Position numbers and translations under genes: made by a program. Shown here piece after piece: positions 12,290-23,833 of a DNA stretch of 64,000 nt (positions are counted from its first letter, which is position 1; each line of letters opens with the position of its first letter). Origin of the DNA: Clavaria fumosa (taxonomy: Eukaryota; Basidiomycota; Agaricomycetes; Agaricales; Clavariaceae); contig OX637795.1 in NCBI GenBank assembly GCA_951802425.1, forward strand, positions 1 to 64,000, in the 5' to 3' direction. The notes beneath the pieces are model-generated. The model was not told the DNA's origin and ran no database searches. It was given only the letters and a program-made list of their open reading frames with translations.

Positions 12290-13741
12290 GCCATGCTCCT
12301 TATCCCAGAACCAACAATCCTTCAAAAACTAATTCTTGCTCACTCCACCATGACTCCTCCTACTTCTCTTAACTGGACAAAAAACAAAAAAGGACTTTAC
12401 AAATATGAAGAAAAAATCTGGGTCCCAACAGGATTGATACATGAAGTACTCATGGAACTCCATGACTCACCACTTGGAGGACACCCTGGACCAGAGAAGA
12501 CCCTAGAATCAGTGAGCTGACAATTCTTATGGCCTAACATGAAAGACAACATCAAGCGATATGTGGATGGATGTAAGTGATGCCAAAGGAGCAAACCAGA
12601 CAGAACAAAATGACAGGCCCCACTCCACCCACACGATATCCTGCCACATCCCTGGCACACCATTTCTTGGGACATAATTGGCCCAGTTGCTAAGTCTAAT
12701 ACTTTCGACTGTGTCCTGGTAATATGTGATAAATTAACAAAGATGACACTCTTGGAACCAACTAATATGACTCTCACTGCCTTAGGATCAGCAAAAATCC
12801 TACAAGACCAAGTTCTTTGATATCATGGCATACCATACAAGATTAATAGTGACTGAGGCTCTCAATTTGTCTCAAACATTCAATAAATTAATAGGGATAA
12901 AAGGGAACCCAAGTACTGCTTATCACCCTCAGACAGATGGTCAGACTGAATGGGCCAACCAAGAAGTGGAAATGTACTTGTGCTCCTATATTTCATTTAT
13001 GCAAGATGACTGGGCCAGCTGGCTTGCCACTGCAGAGTTCGCACTCAATAACCGAGTACATTCTGTGACAAAACAGAGCCCCTTCTACTTGAATTATGGC
13101 TACCATCCATGAATGGGTGACATATCAATCAAAAAACAAATACACAACCCTGCCACAGCAACCTTTGTACAAAAAATCCTAGAAACCCAAGAAAATGCAT
13201 GAAAAGCCATGGAAAAAGCAGCCACATACATGAAAACTGCCTATAACAAACACAAAAATACAAAAATAAAAGAGTACAAAAAGGGTGACCTGGTCTGGCT
13301 AGATGCAGAAAACCTGAACACGGAAAGACCAACCGCAAAATTTGCAGACAAACAAGTCCCTTTGTGATTGTTGAAAAAGTGGGATCCACCACCTATTGCC
13401 TAAATCTTCTGGTAATGTGGAAAATACACTGGGTCTTTAATGAATCCCTACTACTTGCCTATAAACCAGGAGAATTTCCAAACCAAAAACCAGATGAGCA
13501 GCCACCACTGGAGCTGATTGACGATCATGAACAACACAAAGTAGAAGAAATATTGAAAAGTCAAAAACACAGACAGAAGATTCAATATTTAGTCAAGTGG
13601 GCCAGTTATCTGCATGAGGACAATACCTGGGAGCCAAAAGCAAACCTCAAAAACGCTCCAGAAGCCCTCACAGACTTCCACAAAAAATATCCCAATGCCA
13701 CACGATTACTAACTGTCTCATTCACCCCAAAAAACACGTGA
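12290..13741 (+). pseudogene. Ty3/gypsy integrase with chromodomain, decayed
   Basis: Homology begins mid-pol. Recognisable in order are the HHCC zinc-binding region (HDSPLGGHPG .. CK-x-CQRSK), the integrase core with the first Asp in HTISWDIIGP, the second in SD-x-GSQF and the Glu in ANQEVEMYL, the YHPQTDGQTE motif, and a C-terminal chromodomain (KVEEILKSQKHRQKIQYLVKW) ending at the stop before 13741. At least five in-frame TGA codons occur (for example 12578, 12611, 12818, 12854, 13110), several where integrases have Arg, plus one or two frameshifts (about 12870 and 13365). Reverse transcriptase is missing, cut off by the neighbouring LTR at 12268. Confidence 0.9.
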
Positions 13742-14541
13742 CACCTGACGTGGCAAACTCCGACCCTCACACAATAAAAACAATCAAACAACAAAAAACA
13801 ATGAAAATCCTTCTCTCCCACGAACCACCACCATGCCACCTGAGAGAACCGACAGCGATGGATGAACTCTGCACCCCTACCTCCCCATACGCCCTTGTGC
13901 TCACTGAGCTGGTCATCTCGCCAACCCTCCTGATGACCCCAACCACCCCAACTGGGAGGCTCACAATCTAAGCATCCCCCAGATCCCTCATACTTGTCGT
14001 GACAACATGGCGAACCCCCCTCCGCAGACGATCTGCCTATTCGTGCACTGGACTTCCCTGGTCGGCGAAGAGAACTATGTTCTGTAGATGATGCCATCCT
14101 CCATGACATTATTGAGGATGTTGCAGAGACTGCCCAATGAACCCTCTTTGAGAGAGTGAGTGCCCTCCGCCCCCAACAACAGTCTTGAATTCTCCACGCC
14201 TCCCCCATTGTTGTTGAAGTCTGGGGGAACTTCCGGCACACCTGCCTTCGACTAGAAGTAACTATTCCCCTGGACCCCATCATCTGAGAAGAATGGGCCC
14301 TCCATCACCGACGAGGCCCCCCCCCACTAACAATCTCGCTTGGACTCGATGTCCTCCCCTTTATCCCCGAAGATGATGATCCCGAGGACTACTTTGACGA
14401 ACCGGGTCCTGCCTCAAGAACCCCCTTCGTCCTAGCACCCCCCATTGAGCTCAAGGACGACGATAACAATCCACAAGACGAACACACGATTAACGGATCC
14501 TAGAAGAAGTTGTCGAGAGGCTGACTACAGGAGGGGGACTA
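13742..14541 (+). other. 3' tail of the plus-strand gypsy element with polypurine tract
   Basis: Following the chromodomain stop, about 800 bp of moderately GC-rich sequence has no long intact ORF. It ends in the purine tract AGGAGGGGGA (about 14529-14538), directly before a TG that can start an LTR. It reads as the untranslated or degraded 3' internal part of the element. Minus-strand ORFs here (for example 13606-14283) are antisense to the chromodomain and are not believed. Confidence 0.5.
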
Positions 14542-14848
14542 TGTAAAGATTTCATCACCTGACTCCCTCAACAATGTTCCAAGACCTTCTACAAGATTCC
14601 ATGCCTTGCCTTCGCCTCATGATTACATACCACACCCTTCCCTCATGTTTTCTGACTTGTGCACACTACTCTAACCCCATGACTGTACCTCCCCCCTACC
14701 ACATGTTGCCTGTGCGGCTCGGCTGTTTCCTTACCTCTGAGTATATAAACCTTACTGTTACAACTTTGTATTCCTTACGCCTTTACTGAAATCCATACCC
14801 TTGCTCTTGAACTTGGCCAAGTTTCACCACTCCCTCAGGTTTTCAACA
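14542..14848 (+). mobile_element. Probable short or truncated 3' LTR of the plus-strand gypsy
   Basis: It starts TGTAAAGATTTC right after the polypurine tract, holds a TATA-like GTATATAAACC at about 14742, and could end at CAACA (14848). No second copy is present in the window, so the right boundary is a guess. Confidence 0.45.
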
Positions 14849-14879
14849 AGTAGCACCGCTCTTTGTTGATAAAGGTGGA

Positions 14880-15300
14880 TGCCTAAAGTGGAAGGTGACC
14901 TACCTAAAGTGGAAGTTGACCTTCCTAATGTGCTGCCTAAAGTGGAAGGTGACCTTCCTAATGTGGAGGGTGGCCTCCTAATGTGGAAGGTGGCTGCCTA
15001 AAGTGGAAAGTGACTTTCCCAATGTGGAGGGTGGCTGCCTAGAGTGGAAGGTGACCTTCCTAATGTGCTGCCTAAAGTGGAAGGTGGAAGGTGGCTGCCT
15101 GAAGTGGAGGGCAGCTGCCTAAAGTGGAGGGTGGCCTCCTAAAGTGGAGGGTGGCTGCCTAAAATGGAAGGCTGTGTGCTGGGCAGAGGGTGGGTCAGTG
15201 AGAACAGTTGTGTGAAGGGGTGGGGTGTGGGCACATTAGGAGGCCACCCTCCACTTTAGGCAGCTGCCCTCCACATTAGGCAGCCACCCTCCACATTAAG
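14880..15300. repeat. Minisatellite of CCTAAAGTGGAAGGTG units with inverted tail
   Basis: Units of 16-20 bp built from CCTAAAGTGGAAGGTGACCT, CCTAATGTGGAGGGTGGC and variants fill 14880-15180. After a short unique spacer the same units return in reverse complement at 15236-15298 (CCACCCTCCACATTAGG). No gene is seen. Confidence 0.85.
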
Positions 15301-15400
15301 ATAAGTGTGCATAAGTGTGCACAAATGTGCACAACCTTGCATAACTTTGCACAAGTTTGCATAAGTGCACACTAATGCACACAAGTTTGCATAAAAATTA
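15301..15400. repeat. 11-bp minisatellite (ATAAGTGTGCA type)
   Basis: About nine degenerate 10-11 bp units (ATAAGTGTGCA, CAAATGTGCA, CAAGTTTGCA) follow one another. The next 500 bp to 15904 show no convincing gene, repeat or RNA. Confidence 0.75.
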
Positions 15401-15904
15401 TGGCCAAAAAATGACACACTTAACAATATTGTTCAGTTTGGACCTTCATAGATGAGAGGCAGGAGTGCTTGAGTAACCAACATGTGGATGGGGAGTGGTG
15501 ATCATTTTATTGAGGTGAGTGTCATGGTCCAGTCTTATGTTAGCTTGCTCAGTCTTACAAGGGATCAATATTCAAGGCTCAGATAGCTGGATGGAATTGC
15601 TCTGACCAATTAGCATTGTGGTCACTAACACCAGTGAATTAACACATTGTTACTGCAACAGAGCATGAATCAGCAGGTGCAATGGCCAATTGCGCCATTC
15701 GAGTGGCATGAGAAGCAAGGTAGTGAGAAAGGCGATCACGAGCAGTGAGCTGGATCCAACGAACTCGTGTTGTTGACATTGGAGATCTTGTATTCGCATG
15801 GTCTAGTGGCTGCTGTTGTGTCAGTTGCAATTGGTTTTGCAGTCCATTCGAGCATTGCTTGAGTGTCAGTCCAACTGGGTTTTTGCATTTGTTTTGTTTG
15901 TGAG

Positions 15905-17794
15905 CTAGCTAAACATGTACCCTAACATCGAAATATCATGATCAGGCATAATGAACTGGCCATCCTCAGCCCCATCAGGTCTCTGAAGCTCTGGTCCACG
16001 AATAACATTCATGGGATATGTCACCGTCCCAATTTCTCCTGACCAGTCAAAATCAACCAACATGAAACCTTGACCATCTTCTCTGACCATGACATTTGTA
16101 TCGCGTACGTCACCATGAACATAACCTGCCTGGTGAAGGGAAGTCAGTTTGGCCTCGAGCTGTTCGCGAAGCTGTAGAGTCCGTGCTGATTTGTCGAGTT
16201 TATGGAATTCAATGAACTTCTTGTCCACCACATCCATGACTACCATGAACCATCCCCCTGGTAAACTTTCAAAGCCTCTCAGGTGCGGCACACAGAGCTC
16301 GGAAGCACATCTGGTGGGCTTCTTTGGAGTAGCGACGAACAAACTTGACGCAGAGTTCCTCCTTTGGATCATCTGAGCCTACAACAGCCGAGTCTTCCGG
16401 AACCACACAACCGAAGAAGACAAGTTTGTCGTCCATTTGGCTTGTGTAATTAAAACGGCAGTCCCCTAAACCAAAAAGCGATGTGAAGCGGCAAGCGTAC
16501 GGATAGCGGACGCCAAATTTGCCAACATTTGCTATGGCCTTTGGAAAATCTTCGTAATATCTCCGTAAGGAGTGGGCGGCTTTCTTCATCGCTCAGAGGT
16601 GACGAGCGATCATCTCACTCATAGACATATCCGTGGGATCCCAGAAAAGGGGCAGACTCGGGGAGAGAACTTGAATAGTGGGGCGGCCAGTCCATACTGC
16701 ACCAGCGAAGCAAATATGGGCACCTGCAGAGGCCTGAATAACCATTGGCCAAGAAGGGGAGAATTTGAGAACTCACCAAAAACAACTACAAGTAGGCAAG
16801 GAAAATTGGAACCTTTGTGCTTGGCCTTTACGGCGTCGTCACGGTTTGACTCCAAATAATATGAGATTGCCTGAGCGAAAGGCTCTGCGCCACCAGTGCT
16901 GATCTCATTCTTCAATTCGAGGATAAAGTAACGGTGACCATCGACGGACATGTCTCCGTCAGTTTCAAACCCTGTTCCTGCGATTTTGGTGCAGGTTAAG
17001 CATAGTCCATAGTCGTCATCCAGGAGGGTGTGGAATGCCTTCTTCCTGTCACTTTCATCTCCAAACCATTTCGACATTTCCTCCGACAACTTCCAACTGA
17101 ATAGGTTATCCTCCCGTGTTTGTTCACGCCTACAGTCATTGACAAATTCCCCGAAGATGCGGTGAAGCAAAGTGACGGGTATCGGGGCCGCGGCGGTGAA
17201 TGGATGATTGCAGAAGACCAACTTCTCAAGGCGGCCTGCAGCGCCGTGAACTGAGATGGGGTGCCCTGACTCGAGGGAGCCTTCCTGGTCACATTTTTGA
17301 CATAATCCTTTCGCATTTCTGTTACATCGCTCTCCACCAGAGGGAGGTGGCGCCGTCCGCCTGTGGCAGGCAGAGAGTGCACGACGATATGAAGGTGTTC
17401 ATCTTCAGGCGCGACAGTGAATATTTTTGACAGACAGTTGGTGGCCCGTAACTGCGGTTTGTTATCCAAGTTGAGGTCCCGCAATGCCTCTGTAAATGCA
17501 TCGTTGTCGGCAATCGAAACCTACGGTCGTTGAGTGTTGCCGCAAGAGTACGCATCGATCGGAGTTGCTCACCTTCCATAACTCCAAAGAGCTGGCAGGG
17601 ATGTGATCGAAGAGGGGTTTCATCTTCTCCTTGATCGCGTCCTTCAGTGCACCGACAGTCTTGTCCCTTGCAATTTCAACCGCAAACATGTTCTTGGTTT
17701 TGTCACCGTGGACCCAGCAGTTAAGTTCGAGCATACACTCTGGATCAGAGGACGGGATTACTCCTGGGACAGTGATCAGTTGCGGAGACGGCAT
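15905..17794 (-). pseudogene. Crinkler (CRN)-type effector: ubiquitin-like header, PD-(D/E)xK-like nuclease, kinase
   Basis: CRN proteins are modular fungal and oomycete effectors thought to act in host or rival nuclei. Here an ATG at 17794 opens a ubiquitin-like header ending ASSLELWK. A 52-bp intron (17572-17521) sits at that point. Next comes the HLHIVVH stretch that matches the HVLV-type motif ending CRN headers, then a nuclease-like domain with the ELK of a PD-(D/E)xK fold, a second intron (16776-16724, 53 bp), and a kinase with HGDVRDTN (catalytic loop) and DFDWSG (DFG position), stopping at 15905. Lesions are a frame change at about 17235, a TGA at 16593-16595 where Arg fits, and another frame change at about 16315. 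CRNs with this nuclease plus kinase order are known. I rate it a recent pseudogene. Confidence 0.85.
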
Positions 17795-17799
17795 GTCAC

Positions 17800-18201
17800 A
17801 ATAATCAGCACACACCAGCAGGCGGCGGGCGTACGATGATATGGAGGTGTTCATCTTCAGGTGCGACAGTGAATAATTTTGACAGACGGTTGGTGGCCCA
17901 TAACTGCGGTTTGTTATCCAAGTTGAGGTCCCGCAATGCCTCCGTAAATGCATCATCGTCGGCAATCGAAACCTACGGTCGTTGAGCGTTGCCGCAAGAG
18001 TACGCATCGATCGGAGTTGCTCACCTTCCATAACTCCAAAGAGCTGGCGGGGATGTGATCGAAGAGGGGCTTCATCTTCTCCTTGATCGCGTCCTTCAGT
18101 ACGCCAACAGTCTTGTCCCTTGCGATTTCAGCCGCAAACACGTTCTTGGTTTCGTCACTGTGGACCCAGCAGTTGAGTTCGAGGAGGCTGGGGTCAGACA
18201 T
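17800..18201 (-). pseudogene. Second CRN header, truncated tandem copy
   Basis: An ATG at 18201 begins a second CRN ubiquitin-like header nearly identical to the one just downstream. It has its own 52-bp intron (18024-17973) at the identical position after ELWK and a second exon through the HLHIIV motif. It then hits a stop or splice at about 17800 and runs straight into the next header. This looks like a tandem duplication of the first two exons. Alternatively it is the first of two alternative starts. It has no effector domain of its own. Confidence 0.8.
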
Positions 18202-19640
18202 TGCGTCCGACGAGACCCCTTGCCGGCAAGGAAAGTGGATCTCGCGTCTGCGAGTCGACGCGCGATGTGGCACTGGAGTCAAACCGTGGGAATCTATCTC
18301 GATCAGACGACTCCTGCGACGAGTCTTCGATCTGCTTTGACCAATTCCACTCAGTCGAGAACCCCTCAGGCCGTCCTGTCCCTTTTGCCTGCCCTACTGC
18401 GATTCTACGATGATGCCTGCAGCGCTTTTCCCGCTCCCTATCGACGGACGACGACAGTTGCGGCATCCACAACGAACCAAGCTCAGAGCCCGTGTAAATG
18501 CCGCGGACCGGCATCACGACTGCTGCCGGAGGACGGTCTAAAGTCGATCAAAGGTGCGTAATACTGAGTTTCCTCTTACATGATCTCCTCGTTCTGAAGG
18601 CGCGAGTGATGCAGACGACGGATGAAACAAGTACGGTGAGTCGGGCGAGCGGTGGTAAATCCAGCGACGCTGGTGACAACGCGCCACCCTTTGGCTTCCT
18701 CGATACCGCTCCAGCCAACCGCAACAATCACGGCTACAGCAACATCACCGGCGCCCGCCACAGGACCCGCAGCCACACCGCGCTTAAGACTCAACTCCGC
18801 GCGAGCTCGTGAGGAGAAATCAGCACGGAGCGAGTCGAGGAGATCTTGCTGGTGGACATGACACCTGCCAGCGGAAGCAGTGGAGAACAAGATCACCAAG
18901 CCACAGGGGAAGGAGTGTGAGCGCAATGAGGGCGAATACAGTTCCACAAGGGACAGACGTGCCGCGTCGGCGCACCCACAGTATGTGTTGCTCTTATTAT
19001 TTTTCTCTTCTTTTCTTTCACTGACCCGCGTTACAGAAGATGATTCCTCTACAAACACCACTGGCTGTGAAACTCGTCCGCGCGTACGGGGCCCGTCCGT
19101 CTGCGCCAACCGGGCCTACTCACCCGCGCACCTGCGCTCTCGCCAAGATCAGTAGCGCGGGGCTCACGACAGAGGGAGAAACCCAGAGGAATCGTGTGTG
19201 AGCAGTGCCAGTGCCCGCCACGCCGCACTACCGCGCCCAGCATGAGCCCACCACCATATGCCCACGTCCGGGGCCAGCGCCACTCGCGCGCCGGCAGCAA
19301 TAGCTATCCGAGGGGCGCGCGGCAAGCCGGCAGAGAGGCGTCAGCTGGGAATCACGACGAGGTGGCCTGAACATACAAATGCAGTGAGGAAGACACTGTG
19401 TACACCGTCGCGATCCCTTTCCGTATCCGTCCCGTGCACCACCCCTATGCCTCTCCCTCTTCTCCCGCACCATCCCTTCACCCCGCAACCACTGTCTCGT
19501 ATATGTCGACAACGACCACCTACCAGTCGCATCGCATCATCACCACCGACTCACCGAAAATGACGACTCGCATACGGCCAACAGCGGAGCGCGCATCGTA
19601 CGCCGGCTGCCTCCTGACTGCCCATATCGTCAAAATGTCT
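18202..19640. other. GC-rich region without an identifiable gene
   Basis: This stretch is GC-rich, keeps many CpG sites, and lacks the tandem repeats of its neighbours, so it may be old unique host sequence or the CRN promoter region. ORFs on both strands (such as 18576-19109 minus and 19258-19563 plus) are low-complexity, rich in Arg, Ser, Thr and Pro, and match nothing I recognise. A GTG/CCG-rich 3' part (19240-19500) is compositionally odd. Confidence 0.5.
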
Positions 19641-19654
19641 CACTAACTACTGCA

Positions 19655-20310
19655 GATATAAGAACAAATGATGCATGCCAGATTATTCTCCTGATGTCTT
19701 CAAACCTGAGCAATGATGAGATCTCTTACCACACTGGAGTACCTTGCTGCACCATAGAATGTCTCTTGACCAACTTCAGACAACAAGGTACTATCATTTG
19801 CCCCCCTTGCCTTCTCCAGTCATCAAAATGACTTCTCACAACACAAGAGGCACAGGTATGTTGTCTTGACTATCCATAAGCCTCACCCAACACTGATTCT
19901 TGCTAGTTTCTTCCAGGATCAGTCCAGCACACACCAGATGCATATCTTGATGAGTTACAGGAACTGCTGTGGCAAAGGTTTGGCACAGAAGCATCATTAA
20001 GTACTGTATGGCACACATTGAGGAGGAGGGGCTTCACAATGAAGAAGGTGAGCAGTTACACACTAGAGACGAGTGGGTTCAAACCCACTGACTTGCTACA
20101 GCTCAGCAAGAATGTGCTTGAGCACAATGAGAGATTGTGACTTGAATACCAACACTTTGTTGCTGTATTTGTGGATGAGAGTGCATTTGACCATCAGACT
20201 GATCTTCGAGGGTGAGCTTGGGCATTGTCAGGCCACACCGTTCAGTCCAAAAAGGACACTAATATCGTGCCACCCACAAAGTACACCAGTATGTATTTAG
20301 CATTTCAGCT
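19655..20310 (+). pseudogene. Tc1/mariner-type transposase, broken and truncated
   Basis: The N-terminal helix-turn-helix is seen in NDEISYHTGVPCCTIECLL. After a likely intron (about 19856-19917) comes DAYLDELQELLWQRFGTEAS and STVWHTLRRRGFTMKK. A second likely intron (about 20048-20100) leads to LSKNVLEHNERL and VFVDESAFDHQTDLRG, the region of the first catalytic Asp in fungal DDE transposases. TGA codons at 20138 and 20213 fall where these proteins have Arg or Tyr. Homology ends near 20310, before the rest of the catalytic triad, where the TGGCCA satellite begins. Confidence 0.8.
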
Positions 20311-20319
20311 GGCCTTGGC

Positions 20320-20753
20320 CAAGATCACATAAATTGCACAAGAAATACAGCTTGGGGCAACAGGATGTAAAAATGAAAATATCACCCTTGGCCCAGACAT
20401 CAAGTACTGCACAATAATTGAATAGGCCAGTGAGTGAAGCCTGCTGACAATAATATCACCTGGGCCAATTGGCTCATTGTAATGATGACCAAGCTGTTCA
20501 TATCATCTTGGCCAAGATACAATGGAGAAAATATAGTTCTGGCCAACATGGATGATGTGCTGTAATATTCAGACTGGCCAATACTCATGGACCTGAATAG
20601 TAATTGATTTCAGCCAAGATATATTTTCAATATCATCTTGGCCAAGATTAGACAACGGAAATATAGACCCAGCCAACATGGTAGAATGCTTTAATATTCA
20701 GACTGGCCAATCCACATGGATGTATGCAGCAAATTCGTTTTGGCCAAGAAAAG
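20320..20753. repeat. TGGCCA-box satellite, left part
   Basis: Units with TTGGCCAAGAT, AATATAGTCCTGGCCAACAT and TAATATTCAGACTGGCCAAT recur every 30-60 bp. The same family resumes at 25636. The break between them is exactly the 4.9-kb hAT-type element, so this was originally one array. Confidence 0.85.
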
Positions 20754-20934
20754 TAGTGTTGCCATGGTTCGGCTCGGCTCGGCTATGGTGCGGCTCACAT
20801 GGCACGCCGTGCTTTCGGCTTCAAGAGCCGAGCCACACCATGATTACAGCATCAGCTGTGGCTCAAAGTGGCTCAGGGGTGGCTCACACCATGGTTTCCA
20901 GGCACAACTAGGATATATTTGGTAACTATGCTAA

Positions 20935-21215
20935 CTACGCTGCGAGTACATTGCGGACATATGAATTGATGTCCTCTGGGACTTGTTCTTGGGCAGCTGT
21001 GGTGGCCTCTAGCTCTAGCAACTCCTGTTCCCAGTCCAAGCCCTCAGTAAATGATAGTTCGCAATCTTTCTGAAGAGAGTACTTAAGAATCTGAAGAGCC
21101 TCCATGAAATCAGGTGAGATTTGGTTTCGTCAGGCAGTCATTGTCTCTTTCGCTGATGAAAATACCCACAGAAAAGGCAAGTCAGCACTGCGAAGTCAAC
21201 GGAATTTTGGACAGG
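20935..21215 (-). pseudogene. hAT transposase C-terminal dimerisation region, remnant
   Basis: The minus strand reads VFSSAKETMTA, a TGA (21130-21132), then RNQISPDFMEALQILKYSL and an acidic tail ending at the stop at 20935. Agaricomycete hAT transposases end with VFSSAKET, RRN, ISP and LMEALQ-LK, so the TGA replaces the first Arg of RR. Another TGA lies about 50 bases upstream. The catalytic part is absent. Its place just inside the left terminus suits a transposase gene that once ran from the other end. Confidence 0.8.
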
Positions 21216-21464
21216 ACCTGCTGCTTGGTGCTGGCCAGGATGTTCAGTGCGTAGCTGAGGATAGGACCCGTCACCTGGCCCCCATAGAGGTCCATCCAGG
21301 TGATTCAAGTAAATTAATGCATTAATCTATGGTAATTACAGTAAGTGTGTGATGCATAGATGACGGTAAGTTTGCGAATGGTGAGGATGCATCATCACCC
21401 AGAGGGAGATGATGTATGATGCCACCACACATCATGCATCACTCTTGCCGTCATGCATCCCACT

Positions 21465-23690
21465 CACTGATGCCTGCCGCCCGCCCTGCTGCTGCCACCC
21501 GCTGCCTGCCCTTCTGCTGCTACGTGCTGCCTGCCCTGCTGCCGCCAAGGTGACCCGCCGCCCGCCCTTCTGCTGCTACGTGCCACCTGCCCTGCTGCCG
21601 CCACCTGCCTCTGCCCTGCTGCTGCCACCTGCCGCCCGCCCTGCTGCTGCCACCTGCCGTCCGCCCTGCTGCTGCCACCCGCCGCCCGCCCTTCTGCTGC
21701 CACGTCACCTACGTGCCGCCTGCCCTGCTGCCGCTACCCGCCGCCCGCCCTGCTGCTGCCACCCGCCTCTGCCCTTCTGCTGCTACCTGCCGCCCGCCGC
21801 CCGCCCTGCTGCTGCCACCCGCTGCCCGCCCTGCTGCCGCCACCCGCCGCCCGCCCTTCTGCCGCCGCCCGCTCCCCACCCCGCTGCTCCTGCCTTGCTG
21901 CCACTGCCATTCCCCACACTACTGCTATGCCCTGCTCCTGCTGCTCCTGCTCCCTGCCCTGCTGCCACCGGCTGCCTGCCCTCCTGCCACCACCTGCCAC
22001 CCACTCCCCACCCTGCTGCTCCTGCCCTGCCGTTGCTGCCACTCCCTGCCCAGCCACTACCAATGGCCCCAGTCCCCACCATTGGTCTGTGACCACGGTT
22101 GGGGGCTTGGGCCATTGCTACAGGGAGGGAGGGCGCACCTGGCAGGCAGCCTATCGTAACCACCGTCGTCGCGCCTGTTGCCCCTGTCAGCCCCATTGTT
22201 GTTGTTGTTGTTGTTGTTGTTGCCCCTCCTGCTGCCGTTGTCATTGCACCGCTGCTGAAGAGAGGGAGAGAGGGAGGGGGGAGAGAGCAGGGGGAGGGTG
22301 AAAGAAAGAGAAAAAAGGAAAGGAAAAAAAAAGAGGGAGGAACATGTGCCAGCGGTCATTGTCATTGCCTGCACCTCATTGAGACCCATAAGTCGCAGCC
22401 ACAGTATCTGTCCTACTGACAGAAAAACTGTCCCTGCATCTTAGTATGAGTATAATAAATTCTGAAAATAATTGGGAAGGATTGAGTCCACATGCTCAAC
22501 AATCCTATGTTAAATTTACAATGTAGAATGCTGTCTAAAAAGTGTGATGATGATTGAATCAGTTTCTCGCTTTACAGTTACATGTGTGACTAGACAACTG
22601 CCTTGACCAGCCACACCATGCTCGTGCCAGCAATGGTGCGTCACCATCCCCATTCCCCTTCTTCTCTCTCTAATCCATCATTTTTGTGCTAATTGGTGAC
22701 AATGACAGCAGCAGCAGCTGACGACGACATCGACGACAGCTGCAGCAGACAACGACAGCGATGATGGCTGCCACAGACGGCGGCAACTACGACAGCAGAT
22801 GTTGCAATGGCGACCACAGCAGCAGCAACCGATGATGACCATGGTGGCAGCGGCTGCAGCTGCCAGCAACAACAATGATGACGACGGCAGCTGTGGCCGC
22901 CAGCAACAACAGCCAGGGACAATGACAACGACAGCTGCAGGGGCCAGCAATGACAGCGACGGCTGCACGGCCAGCGATGATGACAACAGCTGGACAATGA
23001 TGACGATGACGATGACAGTGGCAGCTAGGGCTCTTCCCCCAGGTGACGACGGCGATGACGACGGCTGGTGCGTGTTCCTCCCTCTTTTTTTCTTCTTTCC
23101 TTTTTTCTCTTTCTTTCACCCTCCCCCCTCTCTCTCTCGCCTCCCTCTCTCCCTCTCTTCAGCAACGGCGCAACGACGACGGCGGCAGGAGGGGCAACAA
23201 CAACGACAACAACGGCGGGGCTGACGGGGGCAACAGGGGCGACGGGTGCGATGACGGCAGCCACGATAGGCTGCCTGCCAGGTGCGCCCTCCCTCCCTGT
23301 AGCAATGGCCCAAGCCCCCAACCGTGGTCACAGACCAATGGTGGGGACTGGGGCCATTGGTAGTGGCTGGGCAGGGAGTGGCAGCAACGGCAGGGCAGGA
23401 GCAACGGGGTGGGGAGCGGGTGGCAGGCGGTGGCAGGAGGGCAGGTGGCCGGTGGCAGCAAGGCAGGGAGCAGGAGCAGCAGGAGCAGGGCATAGCAGTA
23501 GTGTGGGGAATGGCAGTGGCAGCAAGGCGGGAGCAGCGGGGTGGGGAGCGGGCGGCGGCAGAAGGGCGGGCGGCGGGTGGCGGCAGAAGGGCAGAGGCGG
23601 GTGGCGGCAGCAGGGCGGGTGGCAGGTGGCGGCGGCAGGGCAGGCGGCAGGCATCAGCGAGCGGGATGATGCAATGTGCTGGGAGGCAGG
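21465..23690. repeat. GC-rich inverted repeat with minisatellite arms
   Basis: The left arm (about 21465-22345) is a 20-27 bp minisatellite (CTGCTGCCACCCGCCGCCCG), then unique sequence including CCATTGGTCTGTGACCACGG, then a purine-rich tail. The right arm (about 23060-23690) is its reverse complement in reverse order. The arms differ in copy number of the minisatellite. The 700-bp spacer is rich in CAG and GAC triplets. Long ORFs on both strands are low-complexity Pro/Ala/Gly or Asp/Ser tracts and are not believed to be genes. Confidence 0.85.
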
Positions 23691-23833
23691 GATGATGCAT
23701 TGAGGAGATGGGGATGATGCAATGCGATGGGAGCTGGGGAGGCGAGGGTGATGCAATGCAGTGGCACGGCAACTTAACGTCTTCCATGCATAACCGACTA
23801 ACGGTAATTAGCCTAAATAATGCATCAGATTGC

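Noticed and set aside
13606..14283. 225-aa minus ORF
   Set aside because: Antisense to the chromodomain and tail of the gypsy element; no similarity recognised.
16310..17240. Frame changes in the CRN as introns
   Set aside because: No GT..AG pair of usual size restores the phase at either point, while true introns nearby are clear; sequencing error remains possible.
18498..19563. ORFs in the GC-rich region, for example 177 aa at 18576-19109
   Set aside because: No domain, no intron logic, overlapping ORFs in several frames; kept only as an unassigned region.
22700..23030. CAG/GAC-rich spacer as a coding polyglutamine or Asp tract
   Set aside because: Simple-sequence DNA between inverted arms; all frames give low-complexity peptides.
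21409..23787. Pro/Ala/Cys- or Gly-rich ORFs up to 227 aa
   Set aside because: Products of a GC-rich minisatellite on both strands of an inverted repeat.
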